Assembly: GCA_016708125.1 (NCBI GenBank)
Contig: JADJGF010000001.1
Coordinates: forward strand, 1,138,001-1,202,000
Reading direction: 5' to 3'
DNA length: 64,000 nucleotides
DNA from: Ignavibacteriota bacterium
GTDB taxonomy: Bacteria > Bacteroidota > Ignavibacteria > Ignavibacteriales > Melioribacteraceae
Part shown: piece after piece, positions 1 through 9,601 of the stretch
Layout: every line of letters begins with the position of its first letter
Position numbering within the stretch: the first letter of the stretch is position 1
Translations under genes and position numbers: made by a program
Notes under the pieces: generated by a model
The model's database searches: none
Seen by the model: only the letters and a program-made list of their open reading frames with translations
Told to the model about the DNA's origin: nothing

Positions 1-7
1 AGAAGTT

Positions 8-1087
8 ATGGATAAACATGGCAATTATCTTGATGATGTTCTTGATTGGGAATTTGATGAATTCACCGGAAAATATTATTTATGTTCTTCATATAAGTTG
101 ATTGAAAAAATTGATATTGAAGAAATTGTAAATAAAATTTTTGATAAAAAAGTTTTTAAACATTTGGATGGAAACAAATACAAAATTGATTCCGTAAAGT
201 TTGATATAATCAAAAATAGATTTATTGCAAATTGTGTTGATATAAAATCGGAAGAATCAAACACTAAAGAAATTGTAATTGATAGAACAATTTTCAGCAG
301 TTTCTTCAATTCATTGGCAAGCACTCCGGCGGGACAACCATTCGTTGCCGAAGAAGGTCAATATGAAATGAAAAAACATTTGGTTAATATTTTGAAAGGC
401 GGCGAAAAAGAAAAAGGTGCGGGAAGACATATTCAATTTGGAATTTTATCTACCGATCTTGGAAGAAAAGGTAAAGAAATAACAGGACCTCAAGCTGCTG
501 CACAAGATATGGTTAAAATGATTCAAGAAGTTAGAATTTCTAAGCCGGAAATAAATAAGAATAAAAATTATATCAGAAATATTGTGAGAGAAAAATATCC
601 GCATATTTTATCCGATGAAAAACAAAATGCCGAAGTTAACAGATATAACTTTTTCCTATTCCAATTAGAGCAAATGCGTAAAGCAGAATTTGTGAGAATT
701 GATAATGAAAAAGTAAAAGTTGATTTAACTTCAATTAAAGGATTTTGCACGGTTGAAAAGAAGAAAGAATTTAGTCCGCTTTTAGTTACACCAAACATTA
801 ATGTTGAGTTAAGCGGTTATACAGAAGCTTATGAGCAGCTTATGGATCTTCCGAATAACGAAAGTTTTGCGGATGAATTTTATAAAGATTGTGAAAAACT
901 TTACATTGCAGAAGGTTATAGCAAAGCCACTATTGAGAATAATATGATTCTACAATTATTATTGATGAATGGATATATTAATTTAGAAGATATTACTCGC
1001 GGAAGAATTACAGAAAAAGTTAACCGCGAAACTTTAGCAGCGGCAAAATTTGCAGTTGTTAAAAAGCTAATTGAAAAGAAAAAATAA
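8..1087 (+). CDS. Hypothetical protein, probably 5'-truncated by the window edge
   Basis: I do not recognise the family. The first visible ATG is at base 8, but the frame is still open to the left edge, so the true start may lie outside the window. The 359 visible residues are highly charged and look soluble and cytoplasmic: I see no signal peptide, membrane segment, lipobox or metal-binding cysteine cluster. The middle part (roughly residues 105-170) is richer in Gly, Ala and Gln, and the C-terminal third looks helical. It ends at a strong hairpin terminator and is convergent with the MarC-type gene, so it is the last gene of a transcript entering from the left. No function is assigned. Confidence 0.8.
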   Translation: MDKHGNYLDDVLDWEFDEFTGKYYLCSSYKLIEKIDIEEIVNKIFDKKVFKHLDGNKYKIDSVKFDIIKNRFIANCVDIKSEESNTKEIVIDRTIFSSFFNSLASTPAGQPFVAEEGQYEMKKHLVNILKGGEKEKGAGRHIQFGILSTDLGRKGKEITGPQAAAQDMVKMIQEVRISKPEINKNKNYIRNIVREKYPHILSDEKQNAEVNRYNFFLFQLEQMRKAEFVRIDNEKVKVDLTSIKGFCTVEKKKEFSPLLVTPNINVELSGYTEAYEQLMDLPNNESFADEFYKDCEKLYIAEGYSKATIENNMILQLLLMNGYINLEDITRGRITEKVNRETLAAAKFAVVKKLIEKKK

Positions 1088-1095
1088 TGTTTGAC

Positions 1096-1128
1096 AAATA
1101 TCCGATCTTTTAAAAAGATCGGATATTT
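1096..1128. terminator. Bidirectional hairpin terminator
   Basis: Perfect inverted repeat with 16-base arms (1096-1111 and 1113-1128) whose ends are AAA and TTT, so a U-run follows the stem on either strand. It lies between two convergent genes, which suits a shared rho-independent terminator. Confidence 0.75.
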
Positions 1129-1168
1129 ACAATCTTAAGCAGAAATCTAAATTTATAATTTACACATC

Positions 1169-1807
1169 TTATTCAATCTTCAACAATTTTCTTACAAGCG
1201 GCGTTAACCCGCTAAACATTAGCTCAACTGCAATAACCATTACTATCAATCCCATAATTCTCATTAAAACTTTATTCCCGGTTTCGCCAAGAAATTCCAT
1301 CAGCTTCCTTCCGGTTAACAATGATACTAACATAATTGCCATCAATAAAATTATCACGGAAAATAAAACCATTTTTTGCGAAATATCAATTGCATCATTG
1401 TAATGTACAATTGAAACCGTAATTGCTCCGGGTCCGGTAATTAATGGAATTCCCAGAGGACTTATTGCAACATCTTTTGAATTTTCAAAATGTTCATCTT
1501 CACGGGATTTGGTTCTGTTTAATCTTGCTTGAAGCATATCATATCCGGCAATAAAAAAAATTATTCCTCCAACAATTCTTAAACTATGAATTGTGATAGC
1601 GAAAAAATCGAATATAAATTTTCCGGTAATCACAAATAAAATTAATATAATAAACGCAGTTAACACAGCTTTATATGCAACCTTTTTTGCATCTCTTGGC
1701 TCAAGGTGTGATGTTAATGAAATATATACCGGTATTACTCCAAGTGGATTCATCATTGTAAATAATGATGTGAAAACAATTAATGTAAATTCTAATAAGG
1801 AATTCAT
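1169..1807 (-). CDS. MarC family integral membrane protein
   Basis: A 212-residue hydrophobic protein with about six membrane segments. The first helix carries the family signature MMNPLGVIPVY near residues 18-28, and a second conserved turn reads PLGIPLITGPGAITVS near residues 117-132; both are diagnostic of the MarC/UPF0056 family. The length matches the family (about 200-220). MarC proteins sit in the inner membrane. Their transport substrate is unsettled, and the old link to multiple antibiotic resistance is not well supported. The gene begins one base after the stop of the upstream decarboxylase, so the two are almost certainly co-transcribed and may be translationally coupled. That pairing could mean export or handling of a decarboxylation product, which is inference only. 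Confidence 0.9.
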   Translation of the reverse strand: MNSLLEFTLIVFTSLFTMMNPLGVIPVYISLTSHLEPRDAKKVAYKAVLTAFIILILFVITGKFIFDFFAITIHSLRIVGGIIFFIAGYDMLQARLNRTKSREDEHFENSKDVAISPLGIPLITGPGAITVSIVHYNDAIDISQKMVLFSVIILLMAIMLVSLLTGRKLMEFLGETGNKVLMRIMGLIVMVIAVELMFSGLTPLVRKLLKIE

Positions 1808-1808
1808 T

Positions 1809-3248
1809 TTAATTCCATTTGTTATACAATTTAATAAATTTTTCTTGAATGAATTCCCAAGCTTTTAAAACATGTTTCTCTTCAGTTTTAATTCCGCCGA
1901 TAGTTATTCGTATCGTAAATTTTCCATTTAGTTTTGTGTGACTTAAAAATAATTTTCCGGAATTATTAATTTCATCCATTAAAATTTTATTAAATTCATT
2001 TAGTTCGTCTTCACTTAATTTTTTATTTGGAATTGCTCTAAAACAAATTGTGCTTAATGGAGTTGGAGCCAGTCTTTCAAAATTGGGATGTCGGTCAATA
2101 AAATCAGCAAATAATTCACCTAATCTTAAATGTTCACGCAAAATATTTTGTAATCCTTCAACGCCAAAGTAACGAATTAAAAACCATAACTTAAGTGAGC
2201 GAAATTTTCTTCCAAGCTGAATTCCATAATCCATATAATTTATAACTTTTGATTCTTCATCAGTCTTCAAATATTCCGGAACTATTGAAAAAGCCTTTTT
2301 AATAATTTCCGGTTTTGAAGTAAACAAAACGCTTAAATCTATTGGAACAAAAAGCCATTTATGTGGATTTACAACCATCGAATCTGCATCTTCTACTCCA
2401 CTTAATATTGATCTAAATTCGGGAATTATAGCTGCTGATCCCGCATGTGCTGCATCTACATGAAGCCACAAATTATATTTTTTTGCAATTCGAGAAATTA
2501 AATCAACCGGATCAATACTTGTTGTTGAAGTTGTTCCAACTGTTGCAACAATACAAAACGGTAATAAACCTATTTCTAAATCTTTATTAATTTCATCATC
2601 AAGTTCTGAAGTTAACATTCTAAACTGATCATCCGTTTTTATTTTTACGACCGCAGAAAGCGGTAATCCTAAAGTTATTACTCCTTTTTCAATTGATGAA
2701 TGCGCATGCTCGGAACAATAAAGTCTTAGTTTATTTATATCATAATTATTATAATTTGATTTTGCCTGCTCGCGTGCGGCAGCAATTGCGTGCATTGAAC
2801 TTACAGAAGCTAAATCATAAATAATTCCAAAAAACTTTGGGGGAAGCTGTAGCATTTGTCTGAACCAATCTAAAACTACTTCTTCCAATTCTGTTGAAGC
2901 GGGAGAAGTTTTCCAAATCATTCCATTAATATTAAATGCAGAACTTAAAAAATCGCCCAATATTGCTGGGGCAGAAGCTGTTGAGTTAAAATACGCCATA
3001 AAATTCGGATGATTCCAATGAGTCATTCCGGGCATAATAATTTCGCTTACATCATTAAAAATACTTTCCATATCCTCCCCTTTTTGTGGAGGAGTTTGTG
3101 ATAATTTTTCTTTAATATCGCCGGGTTTAACTTGAGCCAAAACTGGTTTTTCTTCAACATTTTCAAAATAGTCCGCAATAAAATCAATAAGTTCGTGTCC
3201 ATATTTTCTAAAATCTTCAATCGGCATATCTTTAGTTTTTGAAATCAT
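1809..3248 (-). CDS. PLP-dependent aromatic-L-amino-acid decarboxylase-like protein (group II)
   Basis: A 479-residue group II pyridoxal-phosphate decarboxylase. Visible landmarks are the SEHAHSSIEKG segment with the cofactor-stacking His near 181, HVDAAHAG near 263-270 (Asp binds the pyridine nitrogen), and NPHKWLF with the Schiff-base lysine at about 297. The order, spacing and length match aromatic-L-amino-acid and tryptophan/tyrosine decarboxylases better than glutamate decarboxylase. The likely reaction is loss of CO2 from an aromatic amino acid to give an arylamine; the substrate cannot be fixed from sequence. It is cytoplasmic, with no signal peptide. It is divergent from the PhzF-like gene across a 66-base gap and runs straight into the MarC-type gene, forming a two-gene operon. 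Confidence 0.92.
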   Translation of the reverse strand: MISKTKDMPIEDFRKYGHELIDFIADYFENVEEKPVLAQVKPGDIKEKLSQTPPQKGEDMESIFNDVSEIIMPGMTHWNHPNFMAYFNSTASAPAILGDFLSSAFNINGMIWKTSPASTELEEVVLDWFRQMLQLPPKFFGIIYDLASVSSMHAIAAAREQAKSNYNNYDINKLRLYCSEHAHSSIEKGVITLGLPLSAVVKIKTDDQFRMLTSELDDEINKDLEIGLLPFCIVATVGTTSTTSIDPVDLISRIAKKYNLWLHVDAAHAGSAAIIPEFRSILSGVEDADSMVVNPHKWLFVPIDLSVLFTSKPEIIKKAFSIVPEYLKTDEESKVINYMDYGIQLGRKFRSLKLWFLIRYFGVEGLQNILREHLRLGELFADFIDRHPNFERLAPTPLSTICFRAIPNKKLSEDELNEFNKILMDEINNSGKLFLSHTKLNGKFTIRITIGGIKTEEKHVLKAWEFIQEKFIKLYNKWN

Positions 3249-3314
3249 AAAAAACTCGTATATTTTTCTTAAATAAAATATTTGATTTACAAATTATGAA
3301 TAAACGAGAAAGTT

Positions 3315-4094
3315 ATGAAATTAAAATTATATCAAGTTGATGCTTTTACAAATGAAGTTTTCAAAGGAAATCCCGCTGCAGTTGTTCCATTAGAAAATTG
3401 GTTAGATGATTCTGTTATGCAAAATATTGCCGGCGAAAATAATTTAGCCGAAACTGCATTTTTTGTAAATGAAAAAGATGGTTACAGAATTAGATGGTTT
3501 ACTCCAACAAGTGAAGTTGATTTATGCGGACACGCCACACTTGCTTCATCTTTTGTTCTATTCAACATTTTAGATTACGAAAAAAATATAATTGAATTTA
3601 ATTCCAAAGGTGGAAAATTAATTGTTACAAAGGAAGACGATTTAATTAGTTTAAATTTTCCTTCAAGAAATCCGCAATTAATTGAAACAAATAAAATACT
3701 CGTTGATGCATTGGGAAAAACTCCCAGTGAAGTTTATTTTGATAAATCAACAATTTGTGTTTTTAATGACGAAGAAACTGTTAGAAATTTAACTCCAAAA
3801 ATCAAAGATTTTTTAAATATTAAAACTCATGGAGTAATTATAACAGCCAAAGGAAATAATGTAGATTTTGTTTCAAGATTTTTTGCACCCGATGTTGGAA
3901 TAGATGAAGATCCGGTTACCGGTTATGCGCATACTTTATTAATTCCTTTGTGGGCAAAAAAGTTGAGTAAAAATAAACTTAGCGCTTTACAAGTTTCAAA
4001 AAGAGGCGGCGAATTATTTTGCGAATATATGAATGAAAGAGTTAAAATTTCCGGTAGAACTGTACTTTATTTAGAAGGTGAAATTACAATTTAA
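3315..4094 (+). CDS. PhzF family isomerase
   Basis: A 259-residue protein with the two-lobed diaminopimelate-epimerase-like fold expected of PhzF. The N-terminal QVDAFTNEVFKGNPAAV, the NNLAETAFF segment with the catalytic glutamate at about residue 46, DLCGHATLA near 70 and EDPVTGYAH near 195-203 are the family landmarks. In phenazine producers PhzF isomerises dihydro-hydroxyanthranilic acid. Most genomic homologues, probably including this one, are outside phenazine clusters and have unknown substrates; no other phenazine gene is nearby. GAGAAAG lies just before the ATG as a ribosome-binding site. The gene is slightly short for the family (usually 270-300) but looks complete. Its 3' end overlaps the convergent barrel gene by four bases. 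Confidence 0.9.
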   Translation: MKLKLYQVDAFTNEVFKGNPAAVVPLENWLDDSVMQNIAGENNLAETAFFVNEKDGYRIRWFTPTSEVDLCGHATLASSFVLFNILDYEKNIIEFNSKGGKLIVTKEDDLISLNFPSRNPQLIETNKILVDALGKTPSEVYFDKSTICVFNDEETVRNLTPKIKDFLNIKTHGVIITAKGNNVDFVSRFFAPDVGIDEDPVTGYAHTLLIPLWAKKLSKNKLSALQVSKRGGELFCEYMNERVKISGRTVLYLEGEITI

Positions 4095-5701
4095 AACCGC
4101 CAAGAAAAGTTTGTATAAATATTAGAGTAACTTGTTTTGCCTTCGTATGTTCCTTCAAAACTAAGCGAAAGAGTTAAACTTTTATTTATTCGTAATGATA
4201 AATCTGCAGAAAAAATATCTTGAATTAATTTACTCTCAGTATTAATAAATTTATAGTTTATATTTCTATAACTCAAAGTTCCGTACAGTGCTCCATCTAA
4301 TAAATCTTTTGATAATCTCAATCCAATTATATCTCCATTTAAATACATTGTGTTTAATCCGAGATAATTAATATTAGCGGATAAATTTAAATATTGAATT
4401 CTTGAATGAGTTACAGAAATACCATAATTATTTGATGGCTTCGCATCGTCTTCACTAAATCTGTAACCCGAATTTAAACTGACAAAAATATTATTGAGTG
4501 GTCTAATGTTTAGTCTCAATCTAAAACCTTGTCTAAGTGCTGATTCTATTAGCTGATCGGCATAATTTTTAAATGTCTCATAATAAATTACATTTTTTCG
4601 AGCATCGTAACTTGCGGTTGCGGAAAGCCATCTAACCGGAGAAAATCTTGCAGACACATAAAAACTTGTTAATCTAAAATCATTACTTGCTTTATTGTTT
4701 TCATATTTAAACAAATCAATTTCAGTAGAAAAAAATAAACCGAGATTATTAATTATATTATTTGAATGCTGCAAATAGAAAAATCTTCTATCAGTACTAT
4801 TATTATTCATAAGCTGAAAAGCAGAAATTGTGTTTTGCATTTCACCATTTCCCAAAGAATCTTTCCTACTTATAAATCCGCCTAATTGTAAAAGATTTAT
4901 ATTATATCCATAATCATTAAAATTTGGTCTTGAACCAATTACTCCGCCGATTGAAAAAGAATTATAATTAGTCTCGATTTGCAATCCATCAATTGCACCA
5001 ACATTTGCGATATTTGTATTTATTTTTCTTCCTAATGTAAACTTAGTTTTTTTCAATTCGTAAGAAACCGCAAGATCATAAATTTTCACCGCATCATTCA
5101 AATGATTTGTTGTATAGCTCCATTCATCGGCTCTATATCTGAATGTAATATAATTCGAAAATGATAATCCGGAATTATTAATATCATTTGCATTTAGATT
5201 AAATGAGTATCTCCACTTTTGATAATCTTCACCATTTGAGTTATTAGATAAATTGGAATAACTCGATAAATTAAATCTTCCGTAAAAATTATCTTTTTCA
5301 GATTTATACTTACTTGAGTTTTTAACTTCGATTGGCTTTACTTCTTCTGAATCAACGTTAACTAAATTATTTTTTTCATCATTTTTAGTTATCAAAAGTT
5401 TTTCATTTTCAATTTTATTATATGCAAATATTTCAATCCCTTTTTGAAGTTTTCCCTTTATTTCTTTTGCCGCACATGATCTTGATGATTTTGAATGCAC
5501 GATTAGTTTTGGAATAAATCCGGTATTGATTTTTGTAAATAATGTATCACCAATATTTATTCCTTCGGTATTTATAAAACTTACATAAGTAAATTGAGAA
5601 GATACATATTCAACTTTTCCGGAAATTATTAATTTATCTTTTTGCTGCGCCGATAAAACAGTAAACGATAGCAGTATTAATATTTTTATATTTCTAATCA
5701 T
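4091..5701 (-). CDS. Outer-membrane beta-barrel, candidate porin of the cytochrome conduit
   Basis: A 536-residue exported protein with a Sec signal peptide ending near residue 18 (LSAQ). A small domain of about 120 residues follows, with alternating beta strands (residues 22-95) and a charged linker. From about residue 135 the protein becomes a long run of amphipathic, aromatic-edged strands separated by Asn/Ser-rich turns and ending in WRF, the terminal aromatic expected of a BAM-inserted barrel. I do not recognise a named family. It is the last gene of the minus-strand electron-transfer cluster, six bases after the 52-haem cytochrome. By analogy with porin-cytochrome conduits it is the best candidate for the pore that lets cytochrome haems cross the outer membrane. 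That role is inferred from position and architecture. Confidence 0.8.
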   Translation of the reverse strand: MIRNIKILILLSFTVLSAQQKDKLIISGKVEYVSSQFTYVSFINTEGINIGDTLFTKINTGFIPKLIVHSKSSRSCAAKEIKGKLQKGIEIFAYNKIENEKLLITKNDEKNNLVNVDSEEVKPIEVKNSSKYKSEKDNFYGRFNLSSYSNLSNNSNGEDYQKWRYSFNLNANDINNSGLSFSNYITFRYRADEWSYTTNHLNDAVKIYDLAVSYELKKTKFTLGRKINTNIANVGAIDGLQIETNYNSFSIGGVIGSRPNFNDYGYNINLLQLGGFISRKDSLGNGEMQNTISAFQLMNNNSTDRRFFYLQHSNNIINNLGLFFSTEIDLFKYENNKASNDFRLTSFYVSARFSPVRWLSATASYDARKNVIYYETFKNYADQLIESALRQGFRLRLNIRPLNNIFVSLNSGYRFSEDDAKPSNNYGISVTHSRIQYLNLSANINYLGLNTMYLNGDIIGLRLSKDLLDGALYGTLSYRNINYKFINTESKLIQDIFSADLSLRINKSLTLSLSFEGTYEGKTSYSNIYTNFSWRF

Positions 5702-5707
5702 ATAATT

Positions 5708-8700
5708 TTATTCAAATCTAAAAAGTTCTTTTTTATTTAAATTGCCTTCGCTTCCGTTTGGATGACAATCATAACAAGCATTGCTACTATATGAATATCC
5801 GCTTTCACCTCTGTGTTCATTATTCATATCTGTCTGATTATGCTCATGACAATCAATGCAAGAAAAAACCGAATAATCGTTTTGATTAGTGTGACAATCG
5901 GAACATGAATTCCATTCGTTTCTATGTTCACCAGAATAAATTGGGAAGTACTGATCATCATGATCAAAAGTAGCCGGCTTCCAAGCATTTTGTGAATGAC
6001 AATCTTCACATGCAAAACCAAATCCAGAACTTGAGTGTACCGGATTTGTCGTTGAATTATAATCAGAAGAATGACAACCATAACAATCATCTGGAGTTGA
6101 ATTATAATTTCCATTATGACATGTTGCACAATCATTTGAAATTGAAGAATGCGCACCTTGTAAAACATAAAAATTATTGTGAACCGAAAATGATGCGGGC
6201 TGCCAATCCGGATTAGTAGTATGGCATTCATTACAATTTGTTGAGAGACTTAAATTTGTATGACTTGGATTTGTAGAATTATTAAAATTATCAATGTGAC
6301 AATCTGAACAAATTGTTGATGTTCCCGAATATCCCGATGTGTGACAATCACTACAGTTTGTACTTACGTGTGCCCCTGTTAATGCAAAATTAGTATTGTT
6401 GTGATCAAAAGTTGTTTCGTTCCAATTTGTTGTATTGTGGCAGTCTTGACAAGTTTTAGGATAATTTTGTGAAACATGTTCTTGTGCTGAAGCGTAGTTA
6501 TCAGCATGACAAGAATAACATTCCGGTGAAGCATTTGCCGTACTTACCGAATGACAACTTGAGCAGTTTGAAATATTGTGTCCGCCCACTAATTCAAATC
6601 CGGTTGTTGAATGATTAAAAGTAGAGGGATTCCAAACTGATGTGTTATGACAATCTTCACACTTATTTGAAATTCCAACTTGAACATGATTTGGATTTGT
6701 AGAATTATTAAAATTATCAATGTGACAATCTGAACAAATCGTTGATGTACCTGAATATCCCGATGTGTGACAATCACTACAGTTTGTACTTACGTGTGCC
6801 CCTGTTAATGCAAAACTAGTATTGTTGTGATCAAAAGTTGTTTCGTTCCAATTTGTTGTATTGTGGCAGTCTTGACAAGTTTTGGGATAATTTTGTGAAA
6901 CATGTTCTTGTGCTGAAGTGTAGTTATCAGCATGACAAGAATAACATTCCGGTGAAGCATTTGCCGTACTTACCGAATGACAACTTGAGCAGTTTGAAAT
7001 ATTGTGTCCTCCAACTAATTCAAATCCGGTTGATGAATGATTAAATACAGAAGGATTCCAAACTGATGTGTTATGACAATCTTCGCATTTATTTGATATT
7101 CCAACTTGGACATGATTTGGATTTGTAGAATTATTAAAATTTGATTCATGACATGCAAAACATTCTGTTGAAGTTCCAGCATATCCGTTTGAGTGACAAG
7201 ATGAACAATCTGTACTTGTATGAGCTCCGGTTAATGCAAAATTAGTATTATTATGATCGAAAGTTGTTTCATTCCAATTTGTTGTATTGTGACAGTCTTG
7301 ACAAACTTTAGGATAATTTTGCGAAACATGTTCCGGTGCAGATGCATAGTTTGCTGAATGGCAAGAATAACATTCAGATGTTGCATTTGCCGTACTTACT
7401 GAATGACAACTTGAACAGTTTGAAATATTGTGTCCTCCAACTAATTCAAATCCGGTTGATGAATGATTAAAAGTAGAGGGATTCCAAACCGATGTGTTAT
7501 GACAATCTTCACACTTATTTGAAATTCCAACTTGAATATGATTTGGATCTGATGAATTATTAAAATTATTTTGATGACAACTAATACATTCTTTAGATGT
7601 ATTCAAGTATCCACTTTGATGGCAATCCGAACACTCCTGAGTTATATGCGCGCCGGTCAGTGGAAATTCTGAGAGAGCATGATTAAAAGCTCCATCTTCA
7701 CTTCCTGTTGGATGACATGCGAAGCATTCAGAACTTATATATTGATATCCTTGAATTCCACTATGTTCATCATCCATTTTTGCTTTTTCATGTTCATGAC
7801 AATTTATACACTCAAAAACTTGAAAGTTTGAAGAATTAGTATGACAATCAGAACATTCATTCCATTGATTATTGTGCGAACCTGAATAAATTGGGAAGAA
7901 TTGATTATCATGGTCAAATGTTGCTGGCTGCCAAGCATTTTGCGAATGACAAGTTTCACAATCTGTACCAAATCCAGTTGTTTGATGATTTGGGTTATTG
8001 GTATTATTGTAGTTATCAGTATGACAATCATAACACAAATTTTTTGTGGTAGTGTAATTGCCGGAATGACAAGAATTACAATCATTTGCAATACTTGCAT
8101 GCGCACCTTCCAATAAATAGAATTCATTGTGAACTGAAAATGTTGCTGGCTGCCAATCCGGATTTGATGTATGGCATTGCTCGCAATTTTGATCTAACCC
8201 AATTTGCTGATGATTAGGATTTACTGAATTTTGAAAATCTGTTAAATGACAAGAATTACATTCCATCGATGTTCCTTGATAACCGGAAGAATGGCAATCT
8301 GTGCATTGGGTTGAAATGTGCGCTCCGGTTAATGGAAAATTTGTTGCCGAATGATTAAATCCGCCTTCTTCACTTCCGGTTGGATGGCAAGCGAAGCATG
8401 CATTACTTTCATACACATATCCATTAATTCCGCCGTGTTCTTCATTCATAGAATTTTGATTGTGTTCATGACAAGTAATACATTCGAAAACTTGGAAGTT
8501 AGAAGAATTTGTATGACAATCTGAACACTCATTCCACTTACCTTTATGTTCTCCGGAATAAATTGGGAAAAACTGATTATCATGATCGAACGCTGCCGGT
8601 TCCCAAGCTTTTGTTGTATGGCAAGATTCACAATCAGTTCCAAAGCCGGCTGATTGGTGAACCGGATCAGCTGCAGAATTATAATCAGTTTGATGACAAT

Positions 8701-9601
8701 CATAACATTGATTTGGAGTATTTGTGAAACCGGTAGTATGACATTTTGCACAATCATTTTCAATTGTTTTATGTGCACCGTCTAGTACAAAAAATTGATC
8801 ATGATCTTTAAACAGCGCTGGCTGCCAGCCGGGATTAGTTGTATGGCATTCCAAACAATTGGTTGAAAATCCAGATGCAGTATGATTAGGATTTGAAGTT
8901 GAATTATAATCATTCTGATGACAAATTAAACACTCTTGTGATAATCCTTCAAAAGTAGTTTGCGAATGGCAATCAAAACAATTACTTATTTTATGTCCGC
9001 CGACTAATGGAAAAAAATCATGAGATACGTTTGCCTTACTCCATTCAATATCACTAACTCTATGACAATCTTCACAATCTTTTGAAAATCCGGCTTCAAT
9101 ATGATTTGGAACTTGTGCTGATTGATAATCACTTAAATGGCAATCAATACACTGCGATCCAATAACTTGAAATAATAATTTATCAACCGAAGTATGACAA
9201 TCTTTACAATCTGCAATTTTGTGCGCACCAAGTAAAGGAAATCTGCTTACATCATGCATTTCTGTAATATTTGCAATTACCCATGAGTTTGAGTTATGAC
9301 ATTGTTCACAATTTGGTTCAACCGTATTTTGATGAATATTTGTATGACAATCAAAACAATTACCTTTTGTTTCAGAAAATTTTAAAGTTGTGTGACACGA
9401 TTGACAATCTAAAACTTTATGCTGACCCGCAAGTTCAAAATTTGTTTGTGCATGATTAAAATCTAATTTCTTTAAATCAACTTTCCAATCATTCGTTGAA
9501 TGACAAACTTCGCAATCAAAATTAAAATTTTCTCCATGCGGAGTTTGAGAATAATTCAATGAGGATATAAAGATAAATATTATGAATGACAGCTTATACA
9601 T
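5708..9601 (-). CDS. Giant multihaem c-type cytochrome with 52 CXXCH motifs
   Basis: A 1,297-residue exported protein with a signal peptide (residues 1-18, ending near NYSQ) and no lipobox. I counted 52 CXXCH haem-binding motifs, about one per 25 residues. Many are preceded by a segment of the form F-x-H-(x)n-F-x-L-x-G-x-H, which supplies extra histidines that could be distal haem ligands. The protein is modular. Haems 10-18 and 19-27 are two copies of a nine-haem block, with a shortened third copy at haems 46-52. Haems 28-45 are three tandem 142-residue, six-haem copies. It should fold in the periplasm or on the cell surface and act as a long electron wire. Its start overlaps the 3' end of the upstream 20-haem gene by 22 bases, implying coupled translation, and a barrel gene follows within six bases. 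Confidence 0.95.
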   Translation of the reverse strand: MYKLSFIIFIFISSLNYSQTPHGENFNFDCEVCHSTNDWKVDLKKLDFNHAQTNFELAGQHKVLDCQSCHTTLKFSETKGNCFDCHTNIHQNTVEPNCEQCHNSNSWVIANITEMHDVSRFPLLGAHKIADCKDCHTSVDKLLFQVIGSQCIDCHLSDYQSAQVPNHIEAGFSKDCEDCHRVSDIEWSKANVSHDFFPLVGGHKISNCFDCHSQTTFEGLSQECLICHQNDYNSTSNPNHTASGFSTNCLECHTTNPGWQPALFKDHDQFFVLDGAHKTIENDCAKCHTTGFTNTPNQCYDCHQTDYNSAADPVHQSAGFGTDCESCHTTKAWEPAAFDHDNQFFPIYSGEHKGKWNECSDCHTNSSNFQVFECITCHEHNQNSMNEEHGGINGYVYESNACFACHPTGSEEGGFNHSATNFPLTGAHISTQCTDCHSSGYQGTSMECNSCHLTDFQNSVNPNHQQIGLDQNCEQCHTSNPDWQPATFSVHNEFYLLEGAHASIANDCNSCHSGNYTTTKNLCYDCHTDNYNNTNNPNHQTTGFGTDCETCHSQNAWQPATFDHDNQFFPIYSGSHNNQWNECSDCHTNSSNFQVFECINCHEHEKAKMDDEHSGIQGYQYISSECFACHPTGSEDGAFNHALSEFPLTGAHITQECSDCHQSGYLNTSKECISCHQNNFNNSSDPNHIQVGISNKCEDCHNTSVWNPSTFNHSSTGFELVGGHNISNCSSCHSVSTANATSECYSCHSANYASAPEHVSQNYPKVCQDCHNTTNWNETTFDHNNTNFALTGAHTSTDCSSCHSNGYAGTSTECFACHESNFNNSTNPNHVQVGISNKCEDCHNTSVWNPSVFNHSSTGFELVGGHNISNCSSCHSVSTANASPECYSCHADNYTSAQEHVSQNYPKTCQDCHNTTNWNETTFDHNNTSFALTGAHVSTNCSDCHTSGYSGTSTICSDCHIDNFNNSTNPNHVQVGISNKCEDCHNTSVWNPSTFNHSTTGFELVGGHNISNCSSCHSVSTANASPECYSCHADNYASAQEHVSQNYPKTCQDCHNTTNWNETTFDHNNTNFALTGAHVSTNCSDCHTSGYSGTSTICSDCHIDNFNNSTNPSHTNLSLSTNCNECHTTNPDWQPASFSVHNNFYVLQGAHSSISNDCATCHNGNYNSTPDDCYGCHSSDYNSTTNPVHSSSGFGFACEDCHSQNAWKPATFDHDDQYFPIYSGEHRNEWNSCSDCHTNQNDYSVFSCIDCHEHNQTDMNNEHRGESGYSYSSNACYDCHPNGSEGNLNKKELFRFE
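6272..7549 (-). repeat. Three tandem 426-bp repeats inside the 52-haem cytochrome gene
   Basis: Three in-frame copies at 7549-7124, 7123-6698 and 6697-6272 (residues about 685-826, 827-968 and 969-1110). The 426-base period was checked at a shared landmark at 7537, 7111 and 6685. Each copy encodes six CXXCH motifs and begins with NPNH followed by a GISNKCEDCH segment. Copies two and three are closer to each other than to copy one, which suggests recent expansion. Confidence 0.92.

Noticed and set aside
1809..3248. Glutamate decarboxylase
   Set aside because: The sequence around the PLP lysine and HVDAAHAGSA segment fits aromatic-amino-acid decarboxylases better, and no glutamate/GABA antiporter is adjacent.
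3315..4094. Phenazine biosynthesis cluster
   Set aside because: Only a PhzF-like gene is present. PhzF homologues are widespread outside phenazine producers, and no other phz gene is in the window.
5824..8778. Overlapping open frames in both directions inside the 52-haem gene
   Set aside because: The repeated CXXCH sequence keeps alternative frames open by periodicity. Their products are Ile/Val-rich repeats without family features.
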